Shown here: piece by piece, positions 8,961-17,686 of the stretch
Position numbering within the stretch: position 1 is the first letter of the stretch
Layout of the letters: every line of letters begins with the position of its first letter
Assembly: GCA_044228685.1 (NCBI GenBank)
Contig: JBGAUL010000008.1
Span: forward strand, 76,151-140,150
DNA: 64,000 nucleotides
Direction: 5' to 3'
DNA from: JBBATK01 sp044228685
GTDB lineage: Bacteria; Bacteroidota; Ignavibacteria; Kapaibacteriales; NICIL-2
The notes under the pieces: model-generated
Seen by the model: the letters and a program-made list of their open reading frames with translations, nothing else
What the model was told of the DNA's origin: nothing
Database searches by the model: none
Translations under genes and position numbers: made by a program

Positions 8961-9365
8961 AGGAAAACGGGCAGTCGCGTTACGGTTCGCCGTGATGAGG
9001 AAAGTCCGGTCACTACAGAGCAGCGCGCTTGATAACATCAAGGCGATGAAGGATGTAAATCCTGAGTCGACGGACAGTGCAACAGAAAGTAAACCACCTT
9101 CAGCTTGCTGATGGAACGGGTGAAAGGGTGCGGTAAAAGCGCACCGCCGTTGAAGTGATTCAACGGGCATGGTAAACCCCGCGCAGTGCAAAACCAAATA
9201 GGACATCGGTTCGGCGCTTCGGCGTTGAGACAAGCTGCTCGTTTGTTGGTCTTCGGACTCCGTTGTCGGGTAGGTTGCACGAGGTGCACAGTGATGTTCA
9301 TCCCAGATAAATGATTGCCTCTTTCGCGCAAGCGAAAAAGACAGAAACCGGCTTATAGTTTTCCT
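8961..9365 (+). ncRNA. rnpB: RNase P RNA (bacterial type A)
   Basis: Catalytic RNA that removes tRNA 5' leaders. The conserved core is visible: GAGGAAAGTCCGG near 8998, ACAGTGCAACAGAAAGTAAA near 9075, GGGTGAAAGGGTGCGGTAA near 9118, GGTAAACCCC near 9170, and the 3' core GACAGAAACCGGCTTAT near 9340. The ends pair as AGGAAAAC with GTTTTCCT (P1), giving about 405 nt. A pyrimidine tract ending in eight T follows the P1 stem and probably serves as the terminator. Boundaries are estimated from P1 pairing. Confidence 0.96.
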
Positions 9366-9399
9366 CTCTCTTTTTTTTGTCATTCATTAGGTGTAAAGC

Positions 9400-9753
9400 A
9401 TGGATGGAATTGTCATTCCAGACGATCCAATTATTCTCGATATGTTACCGGATTTTGTGGAGTCTTGGCGACGTGACATCTCCTCTCGCTATAACAGCGC
9501 GGTGGAACGTCAAGATGCCGAAGAGCTTTTTCGCTTTGGTCATACTCTTCGCGGTTCCGGTCGTCAGTTCGGTCTCTTGAGCATGTCCGAAATGGGTATG
9601 CAATTGCAAGAATTTGCCCGCGCCAATGATTTTGCTTCTATGCAAGCTCTCGGTACGGCCATGTCAACTGAGTTAGATCGAATTCAGTCATATCTCATTG
9701 AGAAGGGTTTTGCTCCGGCTGACCGTTTCTCAACTCTCCCATCTAATCTATAA
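9400..9753 (+). CDS. HPt-domain histidine phosphotransfer protein
   Basis: A 117-residue single-domain protein. The helix FRFGHTLRGSGRQFGLLSM carries the phospho-accepting histidine (H48) in the HPt pattern HxLRGSxxxFG, followed by the second helix of the bundle. It would shuttle phosphate between a hybrid kinase and response regulators. No receiver or hybrid kinase is adjacent; the orphan kinase at 15.6 kb lacks a receiver. It is followed after four bases by a secreted CsgG-like protein gene, so the two may be co-transcribed. Confidence 0.85.
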   Translation: MDGIVIPDDPIILDMLPDFVESWRRDISSRYNSAVERQDAEELFRFGHTLRGSGRQFGLLSMSEMGMQLQEFARANDFASMQALGTAMSTELDRIQSYLIEKGFAPADRFSTLPSNL

Positions 9754-9757
9754 GACC

Positions 9758-10243
9758 ATGAAAGCCCTCACCACATCACTTGTTATTGCCTGCGTATTCT
9801 GCGTAGGACTCTTTGCACAACCTCGCGTAGCTGTGCTCCCTGTTCGTAATATGGATGGCAATCTGTCGCTGAACACCTATTGCTATAAAATTGCAGACTC
9901 TCTTCGTACAGCATTGACCATGTCGGAGTTGAATGGAAAGCAATTCACTGTCGTTTCTTCCGATACTGTCGACGCTGTTCTTGCCGAGTTAAACCTCGAT
10001 CCGAACAGTCCGCAGTATGAATCAGACTTGTGGAAGTCAGTCGCGAAGCTCAACTGCCAGTACGCTATCACAGGCACGTTCAATGTCAATGGTGGTCGTA
10101 TGCTGCTCAACATGTATGTCTACAACGTGAGCAGTAAAATGGCTGACCCCACGAATGCAGCAAAGAACATCTTCAAAGCTCCGGAACGTATTCTGGAGAT
10201 GATCTCGGTTATGCGCGACAAGCTTATCCCGGGTCTGAAGTAA
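9758..10243 (+). CDS. Secreted CsgG/LpoB/TolB-N-like protein
   Basis: A 161-residue protein with a signal peptide (MKALTTSLVIACVFCVGLFAQ, cleavage probably after ALFAQ-like LFA). The mature part begins with RVAVLPVRNMDGN, then ADSLRTALTMSE and FTVVSSDTVDAVLAEL, followed by CQYAITGTFNVNGGRMLLNMYVYN. This is the alpha/beta fold seen in CsgG, FlgO and LpoB-like periplasmic proteins that recognise a ligand or scaffold an outer-membrane complex. There is no lipobox cysteine, unlike most relatives. The start is the ATG four bases after the HPt gene stop. Confidence 0.65.
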   Translation: MKALTTSLVIACVFCVGLFAQPRVAVLPVRNMDGNLSLNTYCYKIADSLRTALTMSELNGKQFTVVSSDTVDAVLAELNLDPNSPQYESDLWKSVAKLNCQYAITGTFNVNGGRMLLNMYVYNVSSKMADPTNAAKNIFKAPERILEMISVMRDKLIPGLK

Positions 10244-10314
10244 ACGACAATCGCGGATCGGATTCTGTTTGAATTAGTATTTCTCTTCACAAATCGTTGT
10301 GTATCTGTAGGACT

Positions 10315-11235
10315 ATGACTGTACTGCCCCTTCGAAAGAATTTTCTGGCTATTGAAAAGCAATACTCGAGTTACGAGAACTCAGCAATAGCAATCGTTTC
10401 TGCTCCACTTGAAGCCACTGTCAGCTATGGCGGCGGAACAAAGAATGGTCCGGCAGAGATCCTAAAAGCCAGTGCCTACGTCGAGTTCTACGATGATGAG
10501 TTTGATCGCGAATTGTGCTTCGAGAAAGGCATCGCAACCCTCACGCCATTGAAGCTAGATTCAATGTCAGGTTTGCGTGCCGTTCAAACCATCAAAAAGC
10601 AAGTCTCGTCGGTTCTTGCGGATGGAAAGTTCTGCGTCACTCTTGGCGGCGAACACACCTTGTCGACCGCTCCTATCGCCGCTCACTTTGAGCGCTATCC
10701 CAAAATGAGCATCCTGCACTTTGATGCACACTCGGATCTGCGTCAGAGTTACGAGGGAACACCGTGGTCGCATGCATGCTTTATGGCACGTGTAGCTGAG
10801 TTCTTCCCTACCAAGAACATCACACAAGTTGGCATCCGTGCTCAGTGTCGAGAAGAAGCTGAGTTCATTCGTGAGAAGAAAATCAACACGTTCTACGCTT
10901 CCGCTATTCGCCGAGGATTGCACGGCGTGAAGTGGCAAAAGAGCGTGGTAGATACCTTGGCAAAGGATGTGTACATCACCTTCGACGTTGACTACTTCGA
11001 TCCAGCGATTATGCCGGCAACCGGCACACCGGAACCGGATGGATTTCTCTATGCTGAGACCTTGGAGCTATTCCGTCTTGTGCGTGCTAGTGGACGTCGT
11101 ATTGTTGGATTTGACGTGGTAGAACTTGCTCCAATGAAAGGACTATCCCATCCAAACCTTACAACCGCACGTTTGATCTATAAACTGCTCAACATTGCCA
11201 TGAGTGATTCAAAACCATCGAAGGGTCGTCGATGA
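10315..11235 (+). CDS. speB: Agmatinase/ureohydrolase family enzyme
   Basis: A 306-residue ureohydrolase that most likely hydrolyses agmatine to putrescine and urea. The binuclear manganese site motifs are all present: GGEHTLS, HFDAHSDLRQSYEG and FDVDYFDPAIMPATGTPEPDG. The last matches agmatinase better than arginase. An upstream ATG at 10297 in the same frame is possible; the chosen ATG has AGGA close before it. The stop overlaps the dapD start (ATGA), so translation of the two is coupled. Confidence 0.88.
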   Translation: MTVLPLRKNFLAIEKQYSSYENSAIAIVSAPLEATVSYGGGTKNGPAEILKASAYVEFYDDEFDRELCFEKGIATLTPLKLDSMSGLRAVQTIKKQVSSVLADGKFCVTLGGEHTLSTAPIAAHFERYPKMSILHFDAHSDLRQSYEGTPWSHACFMARVAEFFPTKNITQVGIRAQCREEAEFIREKKINTFYASAIRRGLHGVKWQKSVVDTLAKDVYITFDVDYFDPAIMPATGTPEPDGFLYAETLELFRLVRASGRRIVGFDVVELAPMKGLSHPNLTTARLIYKLLNIAMSDSKPSKGRR

Positions 11236-12056
11236 TGCTGCGAGAAAAAATCGAACAAGCCCTCAAAGACGCTCCGGATCAAGTCGCTGCAGAACAGCTC
11301 ATCGCTGAGTTTCTGCAAGCGCTCAACGACGGTAGTATTCGTGCTGCAGAGCGAGGCGCTGATGGACAATGGACAACCAACAGTTGGGTGAAGCAAGGCA
11401 TACTTCTCTGCTTTCGCTATGGTCGCTTGGAAGATCGCTCCAATGGCGATCAACACTTTTTCGATCGACACACACTTCAGCTTCATCCCTTCTCGCTGGA
11501 CAGCAACGTACGTATTGTTCCCGGTGGTTCAGCAATCCGTAGCGGTGCCTATGTGGCTCCTGGAGTCATTTGCATGCCACCTATGTATATCAACATCGGT
11601 GCTTATGTCGACACGGGAACGATGGTTGATTCCCATGCCTTGGTTGGTACCTGCGCACAAGTGGGAAAGAACGTTCACATCAGCGCAGCGGCGCAAATTG
11701 GGGGCGTTTTGGAACCGGCAGGTGCACAACCGGTGATCATCGAGGACGATGTTCTGATCGGTGGTAATTGTGGGATTTACGAAGGTGTGATGGTACGTCG
11801 TCGAGCAGTGCTTGCCAGTGGCGTGATTCTCACTGCTTCAACGCCGGTGTACGACATCGTTAACAATCGCATCATTCGAGCCGAGGCAAACAAAGCTCTT
11901 GAGATTCCAGAATCGGCGGTTGTCATTGCTGGAAGTAGATCTATCAAATCTCCTTTTGCGGAAGAGCACGGTTTAAGTTTGAGTACGCCGATCATCGTCA
12001 AGTACCGCGACGAAAAGACCGATGCCCGAACTGCATTGGAGTCAATTTTACGCTAG
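11232..12056 (+). CDS. dapD: 2,3,4,5-tetrahydropyridine-2,6-dicarboxylate N-succinyltransferase
   Basis: Succinylates tetrahydrodipicolinate in lysine and meso-diaminopimelate synthesis. It is 274 residues, the family's usual length. The N-terminal helical part is followed by a left-handed beta-helix of hexapeptide repeats (about residues 95-215), with MPPMYINIGAYVDTGTMVDS and GGNCGIYEGVMVRRRAVLASG being diagnostic of DapD. It implies the succinylase DAP branch, together with dapA at 39.8 kb. The start overlaps the agmatinase stop by four bases; a second ATG follows directly. Confidence 0.95.
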   Translation: MMLREKIEQALKDAPDQVAAEQLIAEFLQALNDGSIRAAERGADGQWTTNSWVKQGILLCFRYGRLEDRSNGDQHFFDRHTLQLHPFSLDSNVRIVPGGSAIRSGAYVAPGVICMPPMYINIGAYVDTGTMVDSHALVGTCAQVGKNVHISAAAQIGGVLEPAGAQPVIIEDDVLIGGNCGIYEGVMVRRRAVLASGVILTASTPVYDIVNNRIIRAEANKALEIPESAVVIAGSRSIKSPFAEEHGLSLSTPIIVKYRDEKTDARTALESILR

Positions 12057-12081
12057 TCTCTTTTTATAATTGAATTGAATC

Positions 12082-12309
12082 ATGTCCATACGCGATAATC
12101 TCGAAAAAGCTAAACGCTACGTTGCCGGAGCTAATTTCCTTTCAGCATTCATCATGCTGCTTACCTACTTCTATTTGCACATCCGCTTCCCGGAAGTTGA
12201 GAGCATTTGGTTGTTGGTTGCAGGACTCATTTTCGCATTCGCCGGTCTGATCTTTATCTGGTTTGTAAAAAGATTGCAAACAAGATTAGACAAAGCCAAC
12301 ATTCATTAG
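12082..12309 (+). CDS. Small two-helix membrane protein, unknown
   Basis: A 75-residue protein with two hydrophobic segments (about residues 17-33 and 42-62) flanked by basic residues (KAKRY at the front, KRLQTRLDK at the end). It lies 25 bases after dapD and four bases before the Memo-family gene, so it is probably read in the same transcript. I recognise no family. Confidence 0.65.
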   Translation: MSIRDNLEKAKRYVAGANFLSAFIMLLTYFYLHIRFPEVESIWLLVAGLIFAFAGLIFIWFVKRLQTRLDKANIH

Positions 12310-12313
12310 CGAT

Positions 12314-13513
12314 ATGACATTACACGAAGCGCTGCCGCCATTTCGAACAGAGATTGAAATTGAACGCGTTCAATACGAGTCTGCTGAGGTAATAATCCTT
12401 CGTGATCCATTGGGCATCAGTGAGGAGAATCTGATGCTCGACGCAGGACTTCTTCCCCTGCTTGATTTACTCGATGGTGAGCAAACACTTCAATCTCTCG
12501 TGGAGATTCTCAAAACCGAAAATGGCGAGGATGTAGCCGTCGGAGAATTAGCCGCATTGATCGAAGCACTTGATGACGCCTGCTTGCTCAACAGCGAGAA
12601 GTTTTTTGATACTAAAGTCTTTCGCGATTCCGATGTACGACACGCCGTCTGCGCGGGCAGTGTGTATCCAGCGGAAAAAGAAGAACTGCATCGCTATCTC
12701 GACAACGTTCTTGCCGCCAATCCTTCACGAAGCTACCCCGCAAACGCGAAAGCTATAGTTGTTCCTCATATTGATTTTCGAGTTGATCCGGCTATTTACG
12801 CTGCTCCCTTTTTGGCAATACGCGAGAGCGACTTCAACTGTGTCATTCATATTGGCACCTCGCACTATGGTTGGCAGGATCGTTTCATCCTGAGCGATAA
12901 AGATTACATGACGCCTCTCGGTATGCTGCGCTGCGACAAAGCCTTTGTCTCTGAGTTGCGAGAAGGCATGAAACAGAGTCTTACGACAAATGACATTGCA
13001 CACATGCCGGAACATTCGCTGGAGCTGCATCACGTCTTCTTGCAGCACTTGTTCCCCGACCGTGACTTCACCATCGTCCCAATTCTCGTGACTTCATTTC
13101 ACGATTTGGTGAATGCACAGCGCGAACCAAACAGCGACAAGAAGATCAAGGAATTCTGTGATTTGCTTCGTGAATTATCGACTGCGAATGGACGTCGTCC
13201 GCTCTGGCTTGTCAGCGGCGACCTTGCCCACATCGGCCGACGCTTCGGCGATTCTTGGGACGCACACGAAATGCTGGATACGCTGCGAAGTGAAGATTAC
13301 GAAGTCATGGATGCAATGATCAAGGGCAAAGCAGATCGTTACTTCTCGACTATTGCCACAAATCATGATCGTCGTCGGATCTGTGGACTGCCTCCGGTCT
13401 GGACGATGCTCAATGCTCTCAAGCCCGGATCCGGCACTGCACTCGATTACAATCAGTGGAATGATGCTCCTACAGGAACTGCAGTGAGCTTTGGCAGTGC
13501 TGCTTGGTGGTAA
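12314..13513 (+). CDS. Memo-family protein (AmmeMemoRadiSam system protein B) with N-terminal PqqD-like domain
   Basis: A 399-residue protein. Residues about 115-399 form a Memo domain: VVPHIDFRVDPAIYAAP, HIGTSHYGW, EHSLELHHVFLQHLFP and SGDLAHIGRRFGDSWDAHE correspond to the conserved His/Cys-cleft motifs of the family. Residues about 20-95 (LDAGLLPLLDLLDGEQTLQ onward) look like a PqqD-type winged-helix domain of the kind that binds peptides for radical-SAM enzymes. The two other members of the AmmeMemoRadiSam set, an AMMECR1 protein and a radical-SAM enzyme, are not in this window. Function is unknown; a redox or peptide-modification role is inferred. Confidence 0.82.
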   Translation: MTLHEALPPFRTEIEIERVQYESAEVIILRDPLGISEENLMLDAGLLPLLDLLDGEQTLQSLVEILKTENGEDVAVGELAALIEALDDACLLNSEKFFDTKVFRDSDVRHAVCAGSVYPAEKEELHRYLDNVLAANPSRSYPANAKAIVVPHIDFRVDPAIYAAPFLAIRESDFNCVIHIGTSHYGWQDRFILSDKDYMTPLGMLRCDKAFVSELREGMKQSLTTNDIAHMPEHSLELHHVFLQHLFPDRDFTIVPILVTSFHDLVNAQREPNSDKKIKEFCDLLRELSTANGRRPLWLVSGDLAHIGRRFGDSWDAHEMLDTLRSEDYEVMDAMIKGKADRYFSTIATNHDRRRICGLPPVWTMLNALKPGSGTALDYNQWNDAPTGTAVSFGSAAWW

Positions 13514-13566
13514 TCAGGGTCGAAGCGAAATCAGATTAGGTCAACGAACTTCGCGCCACATCATGA

Positions 13567-13779
13567 CTATTCTCCCTCTTCCTTTTCATGCTCCGCACGA
13601 ATCTCAATGATTCTGAGTTCTGCTTGAGAAAGCAACTCACGCGTGTCTTTTACCAAAGCCATTCCCTCTTCGTACAACTTCATCATCTGTTCGAGTGGAA
13701 TTGATCCATCTTCGAGTTGCTTTTGAATGTTTTCCAGACGTTCTAGTTGTTCGTCTAAACTGCGTGTTTTCTTTGCCAT
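13567..13779 (-). CDS. xseB: Exodeoxyribonuclease VII small subunit
   Basis: A 70-residue helical protein starting MAKKTRSLDEQLERLENIQK with the family segment LEDGSIPLEQMMKLYEEGM. It is the non-catalytic subunit of exonuclease VII, which degrades single-stranded DNA. It lies 59 bases downstream of xseA on the same strand, the usual partner order. Confidence 0.93.
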   Translation of the reverse strand: MAKKTRSLDEQLERLENIQKQLEDGSIPLEQMMKLYEEGMALVKDTRELLSQAELRIIEIRAEHEKEEGE

Positions 13780-13838
13780 GTGGTGTTAGGATATATTCAA
13801 TAATTCCGGTGACAAGCTCTGTTCGTAAATCGGCAGCA

Positions 13839-15029
13839 CTATTCTTCTTTGACGACCTCGACGACAACTTCGGCGCGTTCCTTTTGTCTGCGAATAGTCA
13901 CGCGATCGCCAGGAGCAAGCTGTTTGTCATTAGCAACAACATGACCATTCTTCTCCAACAAGGCAAAGCCTCGTTTGAGCGGAGAAAGCGGCTCCAAAAC
14001 CTGGATCGTATTCTCCAGAGATCGAAGGCGCATCGAGACCAGCTGTGTAGCGTGTTGTACAGTTCGTGTCATCGAATGTTGGATGCGCTTGATGTTTTCT
14101 GCGCGCGACTGCAATACCTCAACGACCTTTTGTGTCACTTGTCCGCTTGTCCACTCCTCGAGCAATTCTCTATACTCCGCCAATCGCTGCTCCAGGGCGT
14201 CTCCAAAAAGATCTGAGAGTCGGTCGAGTTCAAAGCTTAACTCATCTGCCCTAATCGGCGTGCACAGCACTGCAGCGGCAGTCGGCGTAGCAGCACGAAC
14301 ATCAGCGACGAAATCGGCAATACTCACATCAGTCTCATGTCCCACAGCCGAAATGATTGGCGTACGGGCGTTGTATATTGCATCAGCGACAGCACGTGTG
14401 TTGAAAGACCACAAATCTTCGATTGATCCACCGCCGCGTCCTATGATGATAACATCACAATCATGGGCTTCAAGGGCAGCGATTGCACGAACGATGTCTT
14501 GGGCTGATCCTTCACCTTGAACGAGGGTTGGACGAAACACAACGGTACTTGCCGGCATGCGTTGCTGAAGTGTAGACAGAATATCTCGAACAGCGGCACC
14601 CGTCGGCGACGTCGCAACACCGATTCGTTGCGGTATCCGCGGTAATGGCTTTTTACGAGCTTCGTCAAAATACCCGCTTTCGCGGAGTTCATTCTTGAGC
14701 TTTTCGAATGCAACATATAGTTCACCCAAACCTGCTGGCGTCATTCCAAAACAGTCGATTTGGTAGTTGCCTTGAGATGGATACAAACTCAGTCGTCCGG
14801 TTACCACGACCTTGAGTCCGTCGCTTGGTTGCATTGAGATACTTCGCGTACGCCACATAACACAGCGAATCTGCGCCGTATCATCTTTGAGGGTAAAGTA
14901 ACGGTGACCGGAGCTGTGGTGTTTGTAATTGGAAATTTCACCTACAACGCGCACAAAAGGAAACTCGTTTTCGAGAGTTTCTTGGATGATGCGAGTGAGT
15001 AAAGTGACTGATAGCGCGTCGTTATTCAT
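13839..15029 (-). CDS. xseA: Exodeoxyribonuclease VII large subunit
   Basis: Catalytic subunit of exonuclease VII, 396 residues from the chosen start (MNNDALSVTLLTRII). An OB-fold comes first (FVRVVGEISNYKHHSSGHRYF and DDTAQIRCVMWRTR), then the nuclease domain with GVATSPTGAAVRDIL, IIGRGGGSIEDLWSFN and ISAVGHETDVSIADFVAD, then coiled-coil and the closing LKRGFALLEKNGHVV. The frame is open for 45 more codons upstream, but those residues do not resemble the family. It is divergent from ispF, with just over 100 bases between. Confidence 0.95.
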   Translation of the reverse strand: MNNDALSVTLLTRIIQETLENEFPFVRVVGEISNYKHHSSGHRYFTLKDDTAQIRCVMWRTRSISMQPSDGLKVVVTGRLSLYPSQGNYQIDCFGMTPAGLGELYVAFEKLKNELRESGYFDEARKKPLPRIPQRIGVATSPTGAAVRDILSTLQQRMPASTVVFRPTLVQGEGSAQDIVRAIAALEAHDCDVIIIGRGGGSIEDLWSFNTRAVADAIYNARTPIISAVGHETDVSIADFVADVRAATPTAAAVLCTPIRADELSFELDRLSDLFGDALEQRLAEYRELLEEWTSGQVTQKVVEVLQSRAENIKRIQHSMTRTVQHATQLVSMRLRSLENTIQVLEPLSPLKRGFALLEKNGHVVANDKQLAPGDRVTIRRQKERAEVVVEVVKEE

Positions 15030-15137
15030 ACGCTGCAAACATACTGCTCGAGAAACTAGGTGTAGGTTAAAGTGCATGAGTCTTTTTCCACCGTTGAGAG
15101 ATTTATCAATCAAAAGTGGACAACTAACAATCTTCTT

Positions 15138-15614
15138 ATGGTAGGCTTCGGATATGATGTGCATCGACTAGCAGAAGGCGAAAGTCTGATCTTGGCCGGT
15201 GTGCAAATAGAATCAAATCTCGGTACAGTCGCACATTCCGACGGTGACGTGTTACTTCACGCAGTATGCGATGCCATTCTTGGTGCAGCAGGACTCGGTG
15301 ATATCGGCGAGCATTTTCCCGACACGGATCAACAATGGAAGAATGCCCCATCATCTCACTTTGTACGCGAAGCAATTCGCCTAGTTATCGAGAGGAATCT
15401 CTATTTGGTCAATCTCGACGTCGCATTGGTTCTGGAAGCTCCCAAGCTAAAGAAGTACAAAGAAGCAATGAGACTGGAGCTAGCATCTATGTCAGGCTTG
15501 AGTCCTGATCGCGTCAATATCAAAGCCACAACCTCAGAAAAGTTAGGCTTTGTTGGCAGAGGCGAAGGTGTTGAAGCCTTTTGCGTGTGTGAACTTCAGT
15601 CGAAGAACGCGTGA
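15138..15614 (+). CDS. ispF: 2-C-methyl-D-erythritol 2,4-cyclodiphosphate synthase
   Basis: Fifth enzyme of the non-mevalonate isoprenoid pathway, 158 residues. The metal ligands are visible in GYDVHRL and the substrate segment in HSDGDVLLHAVCDAILGAAG; the C-terminal signature NIKATTSEKLGFVGRGEG is intact. The start is the ATG of MVGFGYDVH; a GTG at 15072 in frame would add 22 unrelated residues. The stop overlaps the GTG start of the histidine kinase gene by four bases. Confidence 0.96.
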   Translation: MVGFGYDVHRLAEGESLILAGVQIESNLGTVAHSDGDVLLHAVCDAILGAAGLGDIGEHFPDTDQQWKNAPSSHFVREAIRLVIERNLYLVNLDVALVLEAPKLKKYKEAMRLELASMSGLSPDRVNIKATTSEKLGFVGRGEGVEAFCVCELQSKNA

Positions 15615-17686
15615 AACGGCTTATTACCATAGCCTGCTTGTTCGTTATAGGTCTTGCATTGCATGCTCAGCCCTACGCGCAGAACTTGACGGTGGTACAG
15701 AAGTCGGACTTCCCCAGTCCGACCGTACGTGCCTATGATATGCAGGGCCAAGTACAAAGCCGACTCAGCTTCCAACAGCGCGAACAGACAATTGATCTCA
15801 ACCTCGAAGAACAATCGCGTCTCTTTACCTTGCAGCTTCGCTGTGATTCACTAGTGTGGATTGGCTTTCATAGCAAGAAGTGGAACCTTCTAGGACGTCA
15901 GGGAGATTCACTCTCGCTCTTTGAGATCAGTGACGGACAAGTCGTCAAGCAACAGTTATTGCTTCACACATCCGAAATGCAAGCGATTCGTAGTGATGAG
16001 CTGCACTTCTGTTTCCAGAGCGCTGACACTGTTACAGTAGTCGGTTATGATTCTCCTGAGATTCAGAATTTGAATGTACGTCACTTCACTCCCAATCAGC
16101 GATCGATCAGATACGTCTACGCTCGTGCAAACGAACTCGTCATTTTCTCGGACATCGGCAATTCGATGTTGGCAGTTGAAGAGCAGAGCGATGCGCAATC
16201 GCAATCGGTTGGCTTGATATCGTCTTTAGGTTCGCTTCATACTTGTACCGGATCGCGTGTGTACTCAGTTGGCGCTTCTGCAGGACGCTATATACTGCAT
16301 AGCCTGGATGTGCATACAGCAGATCACCAACATCGTTCCTTCGGCATTCCATCATCCTTTTTCGAACCCTATTGCTTGAGCGTCTCCAACGACACGGTCG
16401 TTATTGTGTTCAAGAATGGTCTCGTTCGATTCGACTCGCGCGGCATCATATCCGCCGATGAAATCTCTTTTTTTGAATTTGGCGACACACAGTGTGCTAT
16501 CAATGTTTTGTCAAACAAGCTTGTCATCCAGAACACTGATCACGAGATAGTGCTGGATGTGCATACCGACTCTTGGCATGCAGTCCGCGTTGCAATTACT
16601 GCCATTCAAACCTATGCGCCTCCAATTCTCATCGCTCTTTTGTTGCTTGTCGTTTCGCTCCGCATGTTGCGCTACAGACGTCAGCTTCGCGACGTGTTGG
16701 AATTGGGTTCCAGTGGAATATCATTCGTCGTTGACAAAGGCATGAAGGTTCGTCGTATGAACTCACGTGCACGTGACTTGTTTGAAATGGACGCCAGTAC
16801 GCCACTCCGCAGGGTCTTGAAATACTATTGCAATGGCGAGTCACAACGCGTCGTTGAGAGTTTTGTCGCAAGCGCCATGGCTGTTCGCGGCACTCAAACT
16901 CAGAAATTGATGATCAAGCATGAAGGCGGCGATAAGGAAATCATTTTTACAGCGCAGGCCTTGCATTCTCTTAGTGGTGCATTTGATGGTCTGGTAGTGA
17001 GTGGTGTAGACATCACAGAAGAGCTTGAACGTAAGCGTATAGTTAACTGGGCGCAATTAGCTCACGACATGCAGACCAATTTGTCAATCATCAAGCTCAA
17101 TGCTCAACAGATGAGTGGCGCAGTGGCACCGGATCACGAAGATCAGCGCTTGCGTATTGTGCACCAAGCAAGTTTGTTGCTTCAACGCGTGCGGGATATT
17201 GTCAGTATTGGACGAGACGAGCAGCTACACGTAGAAGACATTGACCTAAGCGCATTGTTTTCAGACGTCGTCCGAGAATTCGACGACGAGTCGTTCGGCG
17301 ACATACGATTCGTCCAACCTCAGCATCCGATTATATGTCGTATTGACCGAGCGAAAATGTTGCGAGCGGTTAGAAATGCCGTAGAGAATGCCATCCGTGC
17401 ATTGCGAACCAAAGGTGGCACAATCGAATTGAGTGTTCAGCGCAGTAGAACCGAGTGTATTATTGCAGTGCGCGATGATGGTGCGGGTATGGATGAACAA
17501 ACGCGATTGAATTTCTTCCGTCCCTACTTCTCTAATTACCGTCAGTTCGGCGGAACCGGAATTGGGACCATGATTATGCAGCGCGCGGTTGAGTTACATA
17601 GTGGTAGTATTGAAGTTATTACGGCACCTGGTGAAGGTACAACGATTCAATTCAAATTACCCCTGGCTGTGTATGTCCGCGGATGA
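15611..17686 (+). CDS. Orphan PAS sensor histidine kinase with large extracytoplasmic domain
   Basis: A 691-residue membrane sensor kinase. It has a signal peptide (MKRLITIACLFVIGLALHAQ), a roughly 310-residue extracytoplasmic domain of repeated beta-strands that may be a propeller, one transmembrane helix near residues 336-354, a PAS domain from about 362 to 470, a dimerisation/phospho-acceptor segment LAHDMQTNLSIIKLN (His at about residue 485), and a HATPase domain with NAVENAIRAL, DDGAGMD and GGTGIGTMIMQRAVELH. It starts with GTG overlapping ispF by four bases and overlaps ruvX by 14. No response regulator is adjacent. Its ligand is unknown; the operon context does not suggest one. Confidence 0.88.
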   Translation: MKRLITIACLFVIGLALHAQPYAQNLTVVQKSDFPSPTVRAYDMQGQVQSRLSFQQREQTIDLNLEEQSRLFTLQLRCDSLVWIGFHSKKWNLLGRQGDSLSLFEISDGQVVKQQLLLHTSEMQAIRSDELHFCFQSADTVTVVGYDSPEIQNLNVRHFTPNQRSIRYVYARANELVIFSDIGNSMLAVEEQSDAQSQSVGLISSLGSLHTCTGSRVYSVGASAGRYILHSLDVHTADHQHRSFGIPSSFFEPYCLSVSNDTVVIVFKNGLVRFDSRGIISADEISFFEFGDTQCAINVLSNKLVIQNTDHEIVLDVHTDSWHAVRVAITAIQTYAPPILIALLLLVVSLRMLRYRRQLRDVLELGSSGISFVVDKGMKVRRMNSRARDLFEMDASTPLRRVLKYYCNGESQRVVESFVASAMAVRGTQTQKLMIKHEGGDKEIIFTAQALHSLSGAFDGLVVSGVDITEELERKRIVNWAQLAHDMQTNLSIIKLNAQQMSGAVAPDHEDQRLRIVHQASLLLQRVRDIVSIGRDEQLHVEDIDLSALFSDVVREFDDESFGDIRFVQPQHPIICRIDRAKMLRAVRNAVENAIRALRTKGGTIELSVQRSRTECIIAVRDDGAGMDEQTRLNFFRPYFSNYRQFGGTGIGTMIMQRAVELHSGSIEVITAPGEGTTIQFKLPLAVYVRG

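Noticed and set aside
9883..10113. Minus-strand frames opposite the CsgG-like gene and many similar antisense frames
   Set aside because: They are shadows of clearly coding genes, with no family similarity or start signals.
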